Positions 1-12,548 of a DNA stretch of 64,000 nucleotides are shown here, one piece after another; within the stretch, counting starts at the first letter, position 1; every line of letters starts with the position of its first letter. The position numbers and the translations under genes are program-made. The stretch is from Galbula dea (lineage: Eukaryota; Chordata; Aves; Piciformes; Galbulidae): contig VWZX01005696.1 of NCBI GenBank assembly GCA_013399015.1, forward strand, positions 109,273 through 173,272. Reading direction: 5' to 3'. A model generated the notes under the pieces. The model was given only the letters and a program-made list of their open reading frames with translations, was not told where the DNA came from and searched no databases.

Positions 1-3000
1 TGCTAGGAATTGAATATTTTATGATTGTTACATGAGTGTCATACATAGTTCATTGAAGATATTTCATAGACATCACAGCTATAAAATTCATACCCCTCAC
101 TTAATATTGGGTCAACATGTTCTTTGACACCCTGCTGAGCTTGTCAAGCTACATATTTATTTATAAGTCTTGCTTTTGTATGCAACTCACTATACTGTAG
201 ACTTGCAAAAGCAAGTCTATCTTACACTAAGCAAAAATAGTTTCCTGTGTTCATCCAGGAAATCTCAAACCAAAATATTCAATTTTTAGCAATTCCAACG
301 GATTCCTACAGAATCTAGGCTGCTGCATGAGATCTATGTGAATTGCCTAAAGCAGCAAAACCTATTCAACCTCCTTTTCTAACCTTGACTCTTCTAACCC
401 TGAATTCGTGAAGCATAGAACTATCTCCATTCCAACACGTCTCTTATTTTATCAACATGCAGTCAAAGCTGTGTGGCCTGTAACAACACAATTTCATTTC
501 CAGATTAATTAAAAAATTTAAAAAATAATAGAATTCCTCTCCAGATCTGTGGAAGAGCTTTGCAAACCCTCATCACATTCAGCTCCCATAAGCTAAGCTC
601 TTCCATAAAATCCTTTGATATCAGTGTAGTTACACTAGAAGAATGAATGAATCAACAGGAGAGCCATACCCTGTTCAGAATTCATGATGCCCTCAGGACC
701 AAACAGTATATTTAGACATGTTTTTATAAGGGGGAAAGATAGTATCCTTGATGGAGAGGCACAACTTTACTGTGCTTGTCATTTTCATAGCAAATATAAT
801 CATTAACCATGAGAACATTTTATCTGCACGTATGTGTAAAGATAGACACATCATGTAACTATGGGCTTACCCTCAGCAAAGAACAGTCTTGTCTTTCACT
901 GTGAAAAGCTTTTCCATACACAGACTCTTATGTAGTTTTATTAGCAGGGTAATAACTTCAAAATTCATTAATTACTCATTTCTGTAATGAAGTTCAGAAA
1001 AAAGCAATGTTAATATCAGAATTTGAAACTAGAATAATTTTCAGGAGTTATCTTTCAGTTACTTAAACATATTGCAAACTGAAAGGCAAATTTTTCTCAA
1101 TTTTGAGATCTGAATTTTAAAATACAAAAAAATGTTACTTGCTTTTTGTCTTTGAAATAGATTTGTAATTTCTGCTGAACTGTTCAATATATAATTGCTG
1201 TACTATAGAGCAATATGGTGAAGGCAACTGTAGATACACAAAGGTTTTTTTCCCTTCTGTGAAGATGGGAAGCAGAATCCAAAATAAAAAGGAGAAAAAA
1301 GTCAGGAAAAAATTCTGACCCTAAAGAAGAAAATCTCCTGTTTTTCAAAGGATATCCCTTATGCTGACAGTCTGTTGTGGTTTGATCTTGCTAGTGTCAA
1401 GCCGTGTGAGCCAAGCTGGCCAAAGAAAACTCAGCTGATACTGTTATTTAGCAGGTCAATGAGCTTTGGGGAGTGAAAAGGAGAGAGGCTGTGAAGCTAA
1501 TCCAGATGAGATACCTAATCTCTTGTTTATGTTCCAGTATGATAAAGTCATTTCAGAGTAACAGTAATAATGAAAAGCAAGGAAGTTGAAAAAAAATGGA
1601 AGGACAGAAAAAAGAGGGAGAAGAATGATTTGATTGTTATTTTGTTTTGACAGATAGCAATACAAAGTTCAAAGGCTATGAAACTTAATAAAATGTTTCT
1701 AAAACAAAGAACTTTTGATATCAATAGTGTATGTGTTGAAGGTCTTACTAGAGTAGTGTTAAAAGGGTGTTCATATAAGAAAGTCCCAGATCATAAGTAC
1801 AGTAACAAAAAATGGTAAAAATGTCAAACGGGAAATTTCTATTTTGCTATAATCTGAATACAAATTGTAGATAATTTTCTCCATGTTAGCCTGATGCTTT
1901 TAATTTTCTCTTATTCCAACTCAATGTAAATTTTAAGGAGAGATTCAGAAAATTCAACTGTAGCCGGTATATTACTGCAGCTGAAAGAATGCTGTATTAT
2001 GTCAGCTTCTGTAAAATTCAACAACTGACTTTTTCTAATAGTAATTTCTGTACTTCACATCCTTACTCTTCCATAATGCTTTGGAATTACCAATTTTGAA
2101 TATCATGTCAAGTATTTCCTATAAATTTTAACTTGCTCTGCCTTCACAAAAATTTTTTATAAAGGATTTTATGAGCTTTTTATTTATCAAGGACATATGA
2201 GCTGCAGGCATTCTGCACCCCTGCAAAGAAAGTCAGTTCTTTTGAATAACTGCTATACTTTAATTTCTTTTAGAAAAAGAGAGAAAAGACTCCTTTATAG
2301 ACAGAAATGCTTAAATGTGTATTAATAACATCTTATGAAATGTAATTTGATTACGAAGTCTTTCTAAAAGTCCTATTTAATTTGATTTCTTGAAGCAGCT
2401 CATCAATCTGTACAATGTATTTGGCAGATTGAAGAAAAACATGATGAAACTTTTAAAATATAGGTAGGAACTTGTCAACAGCAACAATTCTATTAAAATC
2501 AACATTTCTGAAAATAATTTTCTAAGATCACATACATCAGCAGTGTTAGGTGAAGAATTCCTCTGTAATAATTTTCCTTACAGAGTTGAGGTTTCCACCT
2601 TGCACAAATGATAGCTGTGCTATATAATACTTTTTAAATATTAGATATCTTTTTCATTCTAGAGTGCATTTGTCCTTAGAAAAATATTTGCATGGCCTAT
2701 TGTAACACATCAACAGCTGCATCTGTAACACATCCAGTCCCTCAGTAGCATTTAGCAGTTTATACACTAGTTTTTGCACAGTTTAAATGTGTTTACTTTT
2801 AATGTTTTACTTAAGCCTTTTCCAGACACAGTGAAATTTTACTTAACAGTTTTACAATTTTCTGTGGTTTTTACATACATGGCAGATTCAGATCTAGAGG
2901 CATGAGTCCTTCTACAACAGATATATTTTGTTGCTAGTTTTCCTGGTGGTAAAGAACATTTACATTCCAGGAGCTCCCTTGTTACTCTTCAGACACGGGT

Positions 3001-5204
3001 GAATATTGCAAAGTAAGTACTCAGAGATATGTATTACACTAAAAACTATGAATTCACCTCAGTGGTATTTATGACCTTTTATATTTATTTTCAGAAAACA
3101 TTTGAGTATTTTTTAGCCAAAATGCTTGTGGAAAACAAGAAGTCTCATGAGTACTTGTACAAAGACTCATGCCCAGGAATGTTCATTAAGGCTTTCTCAA
3201 ACATCCGATTTCTCCTCTGCAGTCACCTGATCACTGACCACAAATATTAGGCAGCAAGCAATTAGCTGGAACAGTTTGATAGCAATCCTAGCTGAAATGA
3301 ACATATCAAACACATTCTTTTTTCAGTAGTTCCTGGCATATAGTCTGCAACTTCTTTGGATATTATTTATTGCCTCTACAGAGTGTCAGCTAGTCATCCA
3401 ATATACTCTTACTGCCTCTGATACCTTACCCTCAGACGACAACACAGGAGTGTAGAAGTCCCTGTTCTGATACTATGCATTCAAACAATTGTTGTGCAGA
3501 CCTGTTCCTGCTAGGGAACAGGATGACCCTACATGGTGCTACCCAGAGAAATGGAAAACTTGACTCTATAGAAAGTAGTATGCTTTCTCTCAGTTGAAAG
3601 TTCACAAATGCATCTTACTTTACAGATAAAAGAAAAAACAGCTACTATTGTTGACGGTTTGAGCAAAATTTGCTCAATGCATTTCTTAAGGTAAACCTTT
3701 TAAACTTAGCAAAGATTGTTTAAATGACAAGATGACTGGAACAGGTTCAAGGGACTTGAATTAACCAGACAATTTAAATCACCCTTTTTACACTCTAAAT
3801 TCACAATTCACACTTTTCAAAAGATAAATTTGACATCAGTTTTCCAATTCACTAACAAGTCCAGACATTCAGAGTATTTTCCCCAATATATCTGCATATG
3901 TCAGGATAGAACTACTGACAATTCTGATGAAATTAGATATCTGAGGAGAAGACTGACATATGTAATTAAACCACAAAAGGAGAATAAAAGACTGTGTTTG
4001 AATATGGAGAATGCTCCAGCATCCAGGACTGAAACTCCTTCCCCATCATGTGAGAGCAGTACAGCACACATAGCTCTGAAACACACATACTGATCTAAGG
4101 TGCATTCAATGCTTAAGTGCTTAATTGCCAAGTGCAATTTTTGTTAAACATAAGAATTGAAAGAACAAAAGTATAAAAGCAGAATACAGTATAAGATGTT
4201 TTTGGATCAGTATCATTTTGGGTAATGAGGTTTAATTAATAGAACGCACTTGTGAGTAATCTGTGCAGCTCAAGGTGTGATTTTGCATACAGATAGACTT
4301 ATTCATATGTAAATATCCTTGTAAGCATTGTCAGCACATAGAGACCTTTAGTCTTTTTGTTCATTGATTTATTTTAAGCCATGGTCAATTCATATTTAGA
4401 GTCCAAATTATTGGCATATGTTAATAAACTTTGAAACCTTCAATATGGAACTTATTTGAAAGCCAGAAAAAAATTATGAAATGTGAACTTCCACCCTTTG
4501 CTTTTTCACTACTGTAAATTAACAAATAGAAATACTGAAAAAAACCCAAATAAGTTCTCGGAAGAAATTCCATATTCATGACATATTCAGAATACATTTA
4601 GTCAAACCTGTCAGACACAGGCAAGTAATAACAAAAGTTGTAATCTAGAAATTAGGCAAATTACTGCTTAACTTTGGTGGTATAGTTTGACACTGTTATA
4701 TTTTTTTATTTCATTTTATTTCTATAATGCTGAATTTGATTCTTAGAGGAAATCTTTATTGTTTTACTAATGAAACTTAGCTGTTCCCCAGAAAGGTGCC
4801 TCACGCTCAGGTTTGAGACTGCATGACCAAGATTCAAAAGAAAGTTTGGTTTACTCTCTGAACTTCAGAGCAGAAGACTTAAAATTTGATATTTATATTT
4901 ATGGACTCCTAGCTGATCAAGCTATATCTTTGGCAGATGAAAAGAACAAGTAGTAATAGATACTTAAATGGCTATGTTTGGACAACATGTTTCAAGCATA
5001 CTAGTGATGAGTACCATACAGTGAGTATCGATCTAATTGTGATACTGGATCACAAAAGAAACTGGAAACCCATTAAGACTAAAATGAAAACAAAAAGAAT
5101 ATTTATGTGACATTAAAAGGGTAAGTCCCCAATAAATCCAAACTGAATTTTTTTTCAATTTCTTCTACTCATTGTTTCTCAGACTGTAGTTTGTTTTCTT
5201 TTCT
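1..5204. other. Unique AT-rich DNA, no gene seen
   Basis: I see no CR1, LTR, RNA gene or convincing exon in this stretch. The open frames are all under 90 codons, on both strands, with no recognisable domain, as expected by chance. Homopolymer runs are scattered through it. It could be intron or intergenic DNA. Confidence 0.6.
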
Positions 5205-5421
5205 GTGTGATTGTGGTGGGAGAGTAGTTAGAATGTATTGAGTTCTGTCCAGGTGTGAATGAGGGGCAAGTTGAGAGCTTATGAGTGAGAATTAAGGGGC
5301 AAGCTAGCATGGGTGATACTGTTGTGATGTCTATTACAGGCCACCTGGTCTGGAAGAGGAAGCTGATGAGGCTTTCTCCAGGCAGCTGACAGTAGCTTCA
5401 CAATCACAGGCTCTGGTTCTT

Positions 5422-5661
5422 ATGGGGGATTTGAACTACCCAGATATTTGCTGGAAGGCCTACTCAGGCAGCCTTTCACAGTCCAGGAGGTTCCTCCAAT
5501 GCATTGAGGATAACTTCTTGATGCAAATGGTGGACGAGCCCACTAGGAGGGGAGCGTTGCTGGACCGGATACTCAATAACAAGGAAGGGCTGGTTAAAAA
5601 GGTAGATGTTGAGGACAACCTTGGCTGCAGCGATCATGAGATGGGGGAGTTCAGGATGTAG
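5422..5661 (+). pseudogene. CR1 ORF2 endonuclease C-terminal remnant
   Basis: This 79-codon open stretch is the C-terminal part of the CR1 APE-type endonuclease, which nicks target DNA to prime reverse transcription. The conserved GDFN motif reads GDLN at 5425-5436, followed by YPD. The SDH catalytic motif is present at 5629-5637, followed by E. The frame then ends in a TAG where relatives stay open. The N-terminal half with the ETWW motif is missing from this copy. Confidence 0.85.
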
Positions 5662-5915
5662 TGTGATAGGAACAGGATACCTAGTAGGATCACAAGCCTG
5701 GACTTCAGTAGGGCCAACTTTGATCTTTTCACAAAATTGCTAGGGGAAATCTCATGGGACAAGGTACAAGAAGGTAAAGGGGCCCAAGAGAGTTGGTTAA
5801 CATTCAAGGACCACTTCTTCCAAGCTCAAGATCAGAGCAACCCAACACATAGAAAATTGAGGAAAGGAGCCAGCAGACCTGCATGGTTAAGTAAGGAAGT
5901 GCTGGGCAAACTGTA

Positions 5916-6287
5916 GTGGAAGAAGAGAGTCTACAGATCCTGTGGCTGTCCACATGGGAAGAGTACAAGACTGTTGTCAGAGGTTGTAGGGAGGTAACTA
6001 GGAAAGCTAAGGCGTCTCTGGAATTAAATCTTGCAAGGGAGGTCAAGGACAATAGGAAGGGCTTCTTCAAATACATTGCAGGAAAAACTAACGCTAGAGG
6101 CAATGCGGGCCCCCTGCTGAATGAGGTAGGTGCTTTGTTGACAGATGATACAACGCAGGTGGAGTTACTGAATGCCTTCTTTGTCTCTGTCTACACTGCT
6201 AGAGACTGTCCTGGGGAGCCTCAGACCCCTGAGCCCCCACATGATGTTAGGATAAAGGAGGAGTTTTTCTTAGTTGGTGAGGAGTGA
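5916..6287 (+). pseudogene. CR1 ORF2 linker between EN and RT, remnant
   Basis: This 123-codon stretch matches the linker that joins EN to RT in CR1 ORF2. It has the typical basic segment (EVKDNRKGFFKYIAGK) and a later segment (GPLLNEVGALLTDDTTQVE) before the RT domain. The same linker occurs at 61.9-62.2 kb, and in shortened form at 13.1-13.4 kb. It is bounded by in-frame stops, so it is a relic. The family role is inferred from its position between the EN and RT motifs in the same element. Confidence 0.75.
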
Positions 6288-6326
6288 GTTAGGGAACAGC
6301 TAAGCCATCTGGACATACAGACATCC

Positions 6327-7015
6327 ATGGGACCTGATGGGATGCAGCCACGGGTGTTGAGGGAGATAGCAGAAGTCATTGCCAGGCCACTCTCCATCAT
6401 CTTTGATAAGTCTTGGGGAACAGGAGAGGTGCCTGGGGATCGGAGGAAGGCAAATGTCACTCCAGTCTTCAAAAGGTTAAGAAGGAGGAGCCGGCTAACT
6501 ACAGACCAGTCAGCCTCACCTCCATCCCTCGAAAAGTGAAAAACTCGAAAACTTTGTCCTTGATTCTGTCTGTAGGCACATCAAGGGTAAGGGGATCATT
6601 GGGAGCAGTTGGCATGGGTTTACCAAGGGGAAGTCATGTGTGACCAACTTGATAGCCTTTGATGAGGACATAACCAGGTGGATAGATGAGGGTAGGGCAG
6701 TGGATGTGCTTTATCTTGATTTCAGTAAAGCATTTGACACAGTCTCCCACAGCATCCTTGCAGCTAAACTGAGCAAGTGTGGTCTGGCTGATTGGGTGGT
6801 GAGGTGGATTGTGAACTGGTTGAACGATAGAAGTCACAGAGTTGCGGTCAATAGAAGGAGTCTAGTTGGAGGCCCGTATCTAGTGGAGTCCCTCAGGGGT
6901 CAGTACTGGGACCAGTACTTTTTAATTTTTTCATTAATGACCCGGCTGAGGGAACAGAGTGTGCTGTCAGCACGTTTTCTGATGACACTAAACTGGGTGG
7001 AGTGGCTGACAGATA
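6327..7015 (+). pseudogene. CR1 ORF2 reverse transcriptase remnant
   Basis: The RT begins with the GPDGMQP motif near 6330. It continues through ANYRPVSLT-like sequence that now lies in another frame, and reaches motif A (LDFSKAFD, 6715-6738) with the catalytic Asp kept. Motif C, normally FADD, reads FSDD at 6975-6986 and lies in a different frame from motif A because of a frameshift after about 6870. The element ends a few codons later. It cannot encode an active enzyme. Confidence 0.88.
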
Positions 7016-9936
7016 AATGAAAATTACCCAACACCTGTTTCTGTGAATGCTAAAGAACCTGAAAATCAGTTGCACAGGAAGAGGTGGGAAACAAGTAACT
7101 TCAATGGGGAAAAAATGTTACTTCAAAAAAAGCAATGTGTTTCAAACGCTGAAGAAAATATCACCAAATTTTGTATGTAGTTTCACACAACCAAGAATTG
7201 CACTGGTACTTGGTAGGATATGTGCAGAGATGTGCATGAACATGGAATATAGTTCTATGCCATTCACTGTAAAAGTAAAACCTGGGTACCTTTAGCTAAA
7301 GGTCTTGTATTCTATCTAAACATTCTTTAAACTCTGCAGTCTGCTAAAGTTTATATCATGATCTTTGCAGAAACGCTCAATGGAGCTATACTCTCTGAAG
7401 TCAGAATTGCCTATGTTATATTTTGATGTACATCATATATAAAATATATAAACTGATATTTTATTGATTTTTAAAACTTTTAAGACTTGATCTCCAGAGG
7501 TGTATTATAGTACAAGTAGAAGTAGAGCAAGTGATCCAGGCACATTCTAGAAATATGCCCTATACAGCAAGAAATTTAAGAAAATGCAAGTGAAATTATT
7601 AATATCCTTCTATAATAAGTAATATCAGAAAATATTTTAGATAGCTAACAAAGTATACAATAAACCAATTTAATTTTGTTTAGCCTTATCCTTACCTCAT
7701 CACATGCAGAGTAACTCCAACTAGCTGTAGAATGTTTTCAAATGTGTTTCAGAGAAAAAAGGGAAAGCCTAATAGAGCTGTCAAAATACAGTTGTTCTAT
7801 TCTATTTTCAAGTACTTATTTCACCTTGGATATGTTAGGAACATAATAAAACTCATATTCTGCTAGAGAAATGGGGCACAATATCATCTTACTCTTAGTC
7901 ACTGACCCTGCAAATTTCTGAGGAGTGAGTGACTTCTCTAGGAACTGTTATGGGATCAAAGATGTGCACTTGGGGCACTGGGAATTCAGGCTTTGCAAGA
8001 CTAACTCTGGGTCTGGTTAGTCTAAGGGTGACATACACTTATCACACATAGGCAAACAGAAGCTTCTCCTACATGTCAGAAAGTCTTGACATGTTAGAAG
8101 CTAAAAATAGTGATGGTAGTCAGAGCAGTGCACAGACTCACACCCACTTTATGCCCAGAGGAGGCTCCAGCAGTCGAATCCTATATTGTATGCCACAATT
8201 TCAGCAAAATCCCAGAAACAAGTCTGCCTTATGCCGTAAGACATACCTTACTTTTGTAAACAATCAGGCAAAATCAGCTCTAAATTGGCTGGAACTGCAA
8301 ATTCTCTAATTAAGGAGTGGCTTTGGTCAAGTCCAGGCAGTTGACTCACCTAGAGCTGTGAACAGATGGCTAATAACAGCCTAGGACTTCCAACCAGTTC
8401 TGACAATTTGTCACATTTCCAAGCTGTGGTGACAAAAGGACCCCTGACACCTGCTGCAACTCCAACTTCAAAACTTGAATGTTATGGACAATCACAACCA
8501 AGGTTGGTTTTTTTTTTCCCCAGGCTTTTCAGCTGGTTATTTAAAGCTTTTTTTTTTTTTTTAAATTAAACATATATATGCATGTGCTGGATGGGGAAGG
8601 GGAAAAAAACCCACCCTGAATTATGAAGTTATATAACAACTTGGAAAATATTTCATATCCCAGACACTTTACAATTTGTTCCAAGAGAGACATGTTGGAG
8701 TTACAAATTAAAATGCTCTGGCATTTTTTCAGGCAATAATTTATCTTCCCTGGGTGAATCATTATATTTGCTTGGCTTATATTACAGTGTAGGGTCATTA
8801 AAAAACATTCTGGTTCCTTCACCAGATTGCAATAGCTTGCATTTATCACAGCTGGGACTACATACACTTTTTTGTAAAATCAGTTCAATATTGGCTAAAA
8901 ATTGATGATGAAGGGAGTTTTAATGATCAGTTCTCTGTGACAGTATTAGGAAAAAAAAGAAATGTAGGCAACTTTTATGTTTGTTCAAACCTTACTAAAA
9001 TAACAGTTTTATCTTCCCAAACCATAAGTGAAGCATTTGCAGAGTAGGGGCTGACCCTGATCTTCTGTATATTCTCTGCTTAAAGGACATGAGCAGGAAA
9101 TGGTCAGCTTAAGGACACAATGAAAGGAAACACAGCAGCAAAGCTTTCACTGATAACATGATTTGAAGCCAGTGAGCAGATTCAGTCAGTCATCCAGCTG
9201 TTCAGGCCAAAGTCAGTACAGCACTCTGCTGACTCCTACAAGACTGTGTCACGAAAACACATGGAAGATTGGCATGGGCAAGGCAGGGAAAGCAGAGCAC
9301 TTTCACACAGTCACATGCTGTGGTTTGGTTATTTCATGCCAGAAACAAGGAAAATGATGCTGGTTTAGAAATATTTGTTTTTCTAAGAACTGTCTGGGCC
9401 AAATAGAAGTAGGATGCTGATGTGAGGGTATATTCATATGTCAGTGCTTGAGTATCACTAAGTATAAAGGAAAATATTCCTCATTCACAGCTAAGGACCA
9501 GTTGGGTTTTTTTAGGAGACAATTTTTCAGAAGACATCAACACTTTGAACACTGAATGTTTTCAGTGTGTTTAAAAGGATTTATAAACCATACATATAAT
9601 ACAATTTTAAATTTTGAAGTAGTTCTTCTCTTTCCTCACACTCTTAGTAATAAACTTACACCAGTCAATAATCAGAAAGAAATCTTTCTTAAGTATAAAA
9701 AGGAAAGGAAAGATATTGTTAAATCTTGGATGGTATACTTTCATAGGGACTTTATAAGCATAGTTTAATTAATTCCTGTTCTTCTATTGCAATAATTACA
9801 AGTCTTGTGCTTGGACAAGAACTATGTCTTCTATATTTTTCAAGGCATGTAAAACTGGAGAGAAAACAGACTGACTGTTTAAAGAATCTTTAAAAATCTA
9901 ACATTCTTAAACCTAGCTTAACTGTTCTTTCATAAG
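7016..9936. other. Unique AT-rich DNA, no gene seen
   Basis: I found no repeat family that I recognise and no convincing coding region. A poly-T run lies at about 8550-8564 and another at about 8509-8518. The longest open frame, 108 codons on the minus strand at 8541-8867, is low-complexity at its end and matches nothing I know. Confidence 0.55.
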
Positions 9937-10093
9937 ATCACAGAATCACAGAATGTCAGGGGTTGGAAGGGACCTTGAATGATCATCTAGTCCAACCCCA
10001 CTGCCAGAGCAGGATTCTTCCCTGACCGGGAATTGTACCCAGGACCCAGCAGGAAGAGCACCGAATACTGACCACTAGACCATCACTTCTTCC
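9937..10093 (-). mobile_element. tRNA-Glu-headed SINE with CR1 3' tail
   Basis: Read on the minus strand, this short element has two parts. The 5' head (10018-10085) resembles tRNA-Glu from the D arm to the acceptor 3' end. It has a good Pol III A box (TGGTCTAGTGG, about 10072-10082) and a degenerate B box near 10028-10040. The position of the CTC anticodon reads CTT. The 3' part (9937-10017) matches the last 80 bases or so of the CR1 subfamily ending at 61822 and finishes in TTCTGTGATTCTGTGA. Such an element would be transcribed by Pol III and copied in trans by CR1. Birds have few SINEs; TguSINE1 of zebra finch is a known CR1-tailed example, but I cannot test whether this is the same family. 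Confidence 0.8.
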
Positions 10094-10502
10094 AATAATC
10101 ACTGCTAGGTTGATCTAGAGCTTTAAAAATTCTGTAAGTATTGACAATTTGCCAAATCAAAATACAGATTTGAATGTCAGCACTATTGGCTAGGTATTTT
10201 TAGTTCAGAATAGTCTTTCAGATCAAAATCAGAGAGCCTTTTGCAAAACAGTTAGTAAACTGACTGCTTGAAGTTGTTATGGTTGACTCAGGCTTCAGAA
10301 TCTATCTACTGCCTGGCTCAAATTTTTCTGTTCTCTAAGAGCTGTTCTGTAACACCTCTACTGTTTTGTCCACTTCATATATATGAAAACCACTAATATT
10401 AAGAAACATACAAAAGAAAAGTATTATATACTAGAGGAAAGAAACTTCGAGTATAAAATCCCCCATAATCCAAGAAAAGTTTTCTACCCAACAAACAATA
10501 AG
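10094..10502. other. Unique DNA between SINE and CR1
   Basis: No feature recognised. Part of it is open on the plus strand in frame with the CR1 that follows, but that upstream reading (about 10383-10500) does not resemble CR1 and is probably a chance extension. Confidence 0.5.
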
Positions 10503-11108
10503 TTCAGCACTGTAAAGAGGGATCTGGGAGTTTTGGTACATGATAGGCTGAATATGAGCCAGCAGTGTGCATTGGCAGCTACGAGGGCAAATAGGATTCT
10601 GGGGTGCATCAAGCTCTCCATTGCTAGCAGATGGAGGGAAGTGCTGATCCCACTCTACTCGGCTCTGGTGCAGCCTCACGTGGAGTACTGTGTGCAGTTT
10701 TGGGCTCCACAGTACAAGAAGGACACGAGGTTGTTGGAGAGTGTCCAAAGGAGGGCCACAAGGATGGTGAAGAGAATGGAGGGGAAGTATTATGTGGAAA
10801 GGCAGAAAGCACTTGGTCTGTTCAGCCTGGAGAAGAAGAGACTTAGGGGAGACCTTATAGCTGTTTATAACTTCCTCACCAGGGAGGGAGAGGTGGGTGC
10901 TGACCTCTTCTCTCTGGTGGATAGTGACAGGACGCGAGGGAGCGGCATGAAGCTGAGCCGGGGGAGATTTAGATTGAATATTCGTACGAGCTTCTTTACC
11001 CAGAGGGTGGTGGAGCATTGGAACAGGCTCCCCAGGGAGGCTGTCATGGCCCCTACTCTCACAGAATTTAAGCAGCACTTAGATAAGGCACTTAGGCACA
11101 CGGTGTGA
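10503..11108 (+). pseudogene. CR1 ORF2 C-terminal region, open
   Basis: About 200 codons of the ORF2 C-terminal region are still open up to the natural stop at 11106-11108. The region contains family-typical blocks such as RDLGVLVHDRLNMSQQCALA, VEYCVQFWAPQYKKD, RRATRMVKRMEGK and FFTQRVVEHWNRLPREAV. The RT active site is absent, so this is a dead fragment despite its open frame. It probably inserted fairly recently compared with the broken copies nearby. An open frame begins upstream at 10383, but residues before about 10503 are not CR1. Confidence 0.9.
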
Positions 11109-11205
11109 CTGTGGAGTTGTCCTGTGCCTAAACATGAGTTGGACTAGATGATCCTAATGGGTCCCTTCCAACTCTGGCTATTCTGTGATTCTGTGATTCT
11201 GTGAG
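10503..11205 (+). mobile_element. CR1 LINE, 5' truncated 3' part with tail
   Basis: This is a typical 5'-truncated CR1. It starts in the RT C-terminal region and keeps the C-terminal domain of ORF2, the short 3' UTR and the tail (three copies of TTCTGTGA-like units at 11181-11205). The 3' UTR resembles that of the copy ending at 63252, including a stretch that reads GTTGTCCTGTGCCTAAACA in both. The two copies therefore belong to one subfamily, distinct from the group ending at 61822. No target-site duplication is obvious, as is usual for CR1. Confidence 0.95.
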
Positions 11206-11708
11206 TTATGCCAGAGTGAATAAATGCTTATAAGAAATTCTAAAAGGTTATGTGAATATTCCATTGCAAAAGTGTTGTATATTTTAAACCTCAAATGGTT
11301 TGCAAATAGAATTCTTGTTTTCTGGCCAACCCTCCTCTCAAAACAAGCAGACTTCTAAAAAGAATTGAAAGCACATAGAGTTTTACTTTCTGCAGTCATT
11401 TAAAAACTGTCATGGGTGTTCAGAGTTGCCATTGCCTTTCCTGATACTGGGTGTCATTTTCTTCATGAAAAATTATACTAATGCTATATGTTATGTGATG
11501 TTTTCTAAGTCCCAAGGATGATAAATAAATGTGCTATTTACTCACACAAATTTGCTACCTGCCTACACAGGCAATTAGCCAAAAAGAGATTATCACCTGT
11601 GATAAACAGCATGTTTATTCTTGTACCCTGAATATATCTAGACTATATGCACAGTCAAGAGAAAAGGGACTGGGTAGAAACAAGCTAGATGCACAAAATT
11701 AAAAGTTA
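11206..11708. other. Unique DNA between two CR1 copies
   Basis: No gene, RNA or repeat recognised in these 500 bases. Confidence 0.5.
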
Positions 11709-11794
11709 TAATAGGATCATAGGATTGCCAGAGTTGGAAGGGACCTCAAAGATCATCCAGTTCCAACCCCCCTGCCTGGCAGGGACACCATTCA

Positions 11795-12374
11795 CTAGAC
11801 CAGGTTACCCAGGGCCCCATCAAGACTTGTTTTAAAATCTTCCAGGGATGAGACTTCCACAACCTCTCTGGGGAACCTGTTCCACTGTCTAACCACCCTC
11901 ATAGTGAAGAACTTCTTCCTAATATCCAGCCTAAATCTACCCTCCTCTAGCTTACACCCATTTCCCCTGGTTCTATCACTGTCTGACCTCCTAAAAAGTC
12001 CCTCGCCAGCTTTGTTGTAGGCCCCATTTAGGTACTGAAAGGCTACAATAAGGTCTCCTTGGAGCCTTCTCCTCTGCAGTCTGAACAATCCCAACTCTCT
12101 GTCTGTCCTCGTAGGAGAGGTGCTCCAGTCCTCTGATGATTCTCGTGGCCCTTCTCTGGACTCGCTCCAACACCCCCGTATCCCTCTTGTAATAGGGCCT
12201 CCAGAACTGGACGCAGTATTCCAGGTGGGGTCTCACGGGTGCAGAGTAGAGGGGGAGAATCACTTCCCTTGACCTGCTGGCCACACTTCTCTTGATGCAG
12301 CGCAGGATATGGTTGGCCTTCTGGGCTGCAAGAGCACACTGGTGGCTCATCTGGAGCTTCTCATCCACCAACAC
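11795..12374 (-). pseudogene. CR1 ORF2 C-terminal region, frameshifted
   Basis: Two overlapping open stretches (12374-11991 and 12094-11795, minus strand) make up the ORF2 C-terminal domain. The first carries SHQCALAAQKANHILRCIKR and LEYCVQFWRPYYKRDTG. The second starts with the LFRLQRRRLQGDLI block and ends with VVRQWNRFPREVVE before the stop. The switch of frame near 12060 shows a small insertion or deletion. Confidence 0.88.
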
Positions 12375-12548
12375 CCCTAAGTCTCTTTCTGCAAGGCTGC
12401 TCTCAAGCTAGTCCCTGCCAAGGCTGTATCGGTGCTTGGGATTGCCCCGACCCAGGTGTAGGACCTTGCACTTGTTCTTGTTGAACTTCATGAGGTTGTC
12501 ATGGGCACACCTCTCCATCCTGTCCAAGTCCCACTGGATGGCATCCCT

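Larger units (their letters stand above)
5205..7015 (+). mobile_element. CR1 LINE, 5' and 3' truncated (EN end, linker, RT)
   Basis: This is a sense CR1 non-LTR retrotransposon fragment. It enters in the middle of the endonuclease, keeps the EN C-terminal half and the linker, and runs through the RT palm to just after the catalytic motif, where it stops abruptly. The C-terminal domain, the 3' UTR and the 8-bp tail repeats are missing. Loss of the 3' end is unusual, because target-primed reverse transcription normally truncates the 5' end; later deletion or rearrangement is likely. The reading frame is broken several times. Its closest relatives in the window are the copies at 22.9 and 60.35 kb. 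Confidence 0.93.

Noticed and set aside
1375..1440. Possible LTR start (TGTTGTGGTTTGATC)
   Set aside because: The first bases recall some avian ERV LTRs, but no TATA box, poly-A signal or internal sequence follows.
10018..10085. Functional tRNA-Glu gene
   Set aside because: The acceptor 5' strand does not pair with the 3' strand, the anticodon position reads CTT, the B box is degenerate and the head is fused to a CR1 tail. It is a SINE head, not a tRNA gene.
10383..10502. N-terminal extension of the 241-codon open frame ending at 11108
   Set aside because: The first 40 codons do not resemble CR1. The element starts near 10503 and the upstream part is open by chance.
10431..11078. 215-codon open frame on the minus strand
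   Set aside because: It is the antisense shadow of the CR1 C-terminal domain and has no domain of its own.
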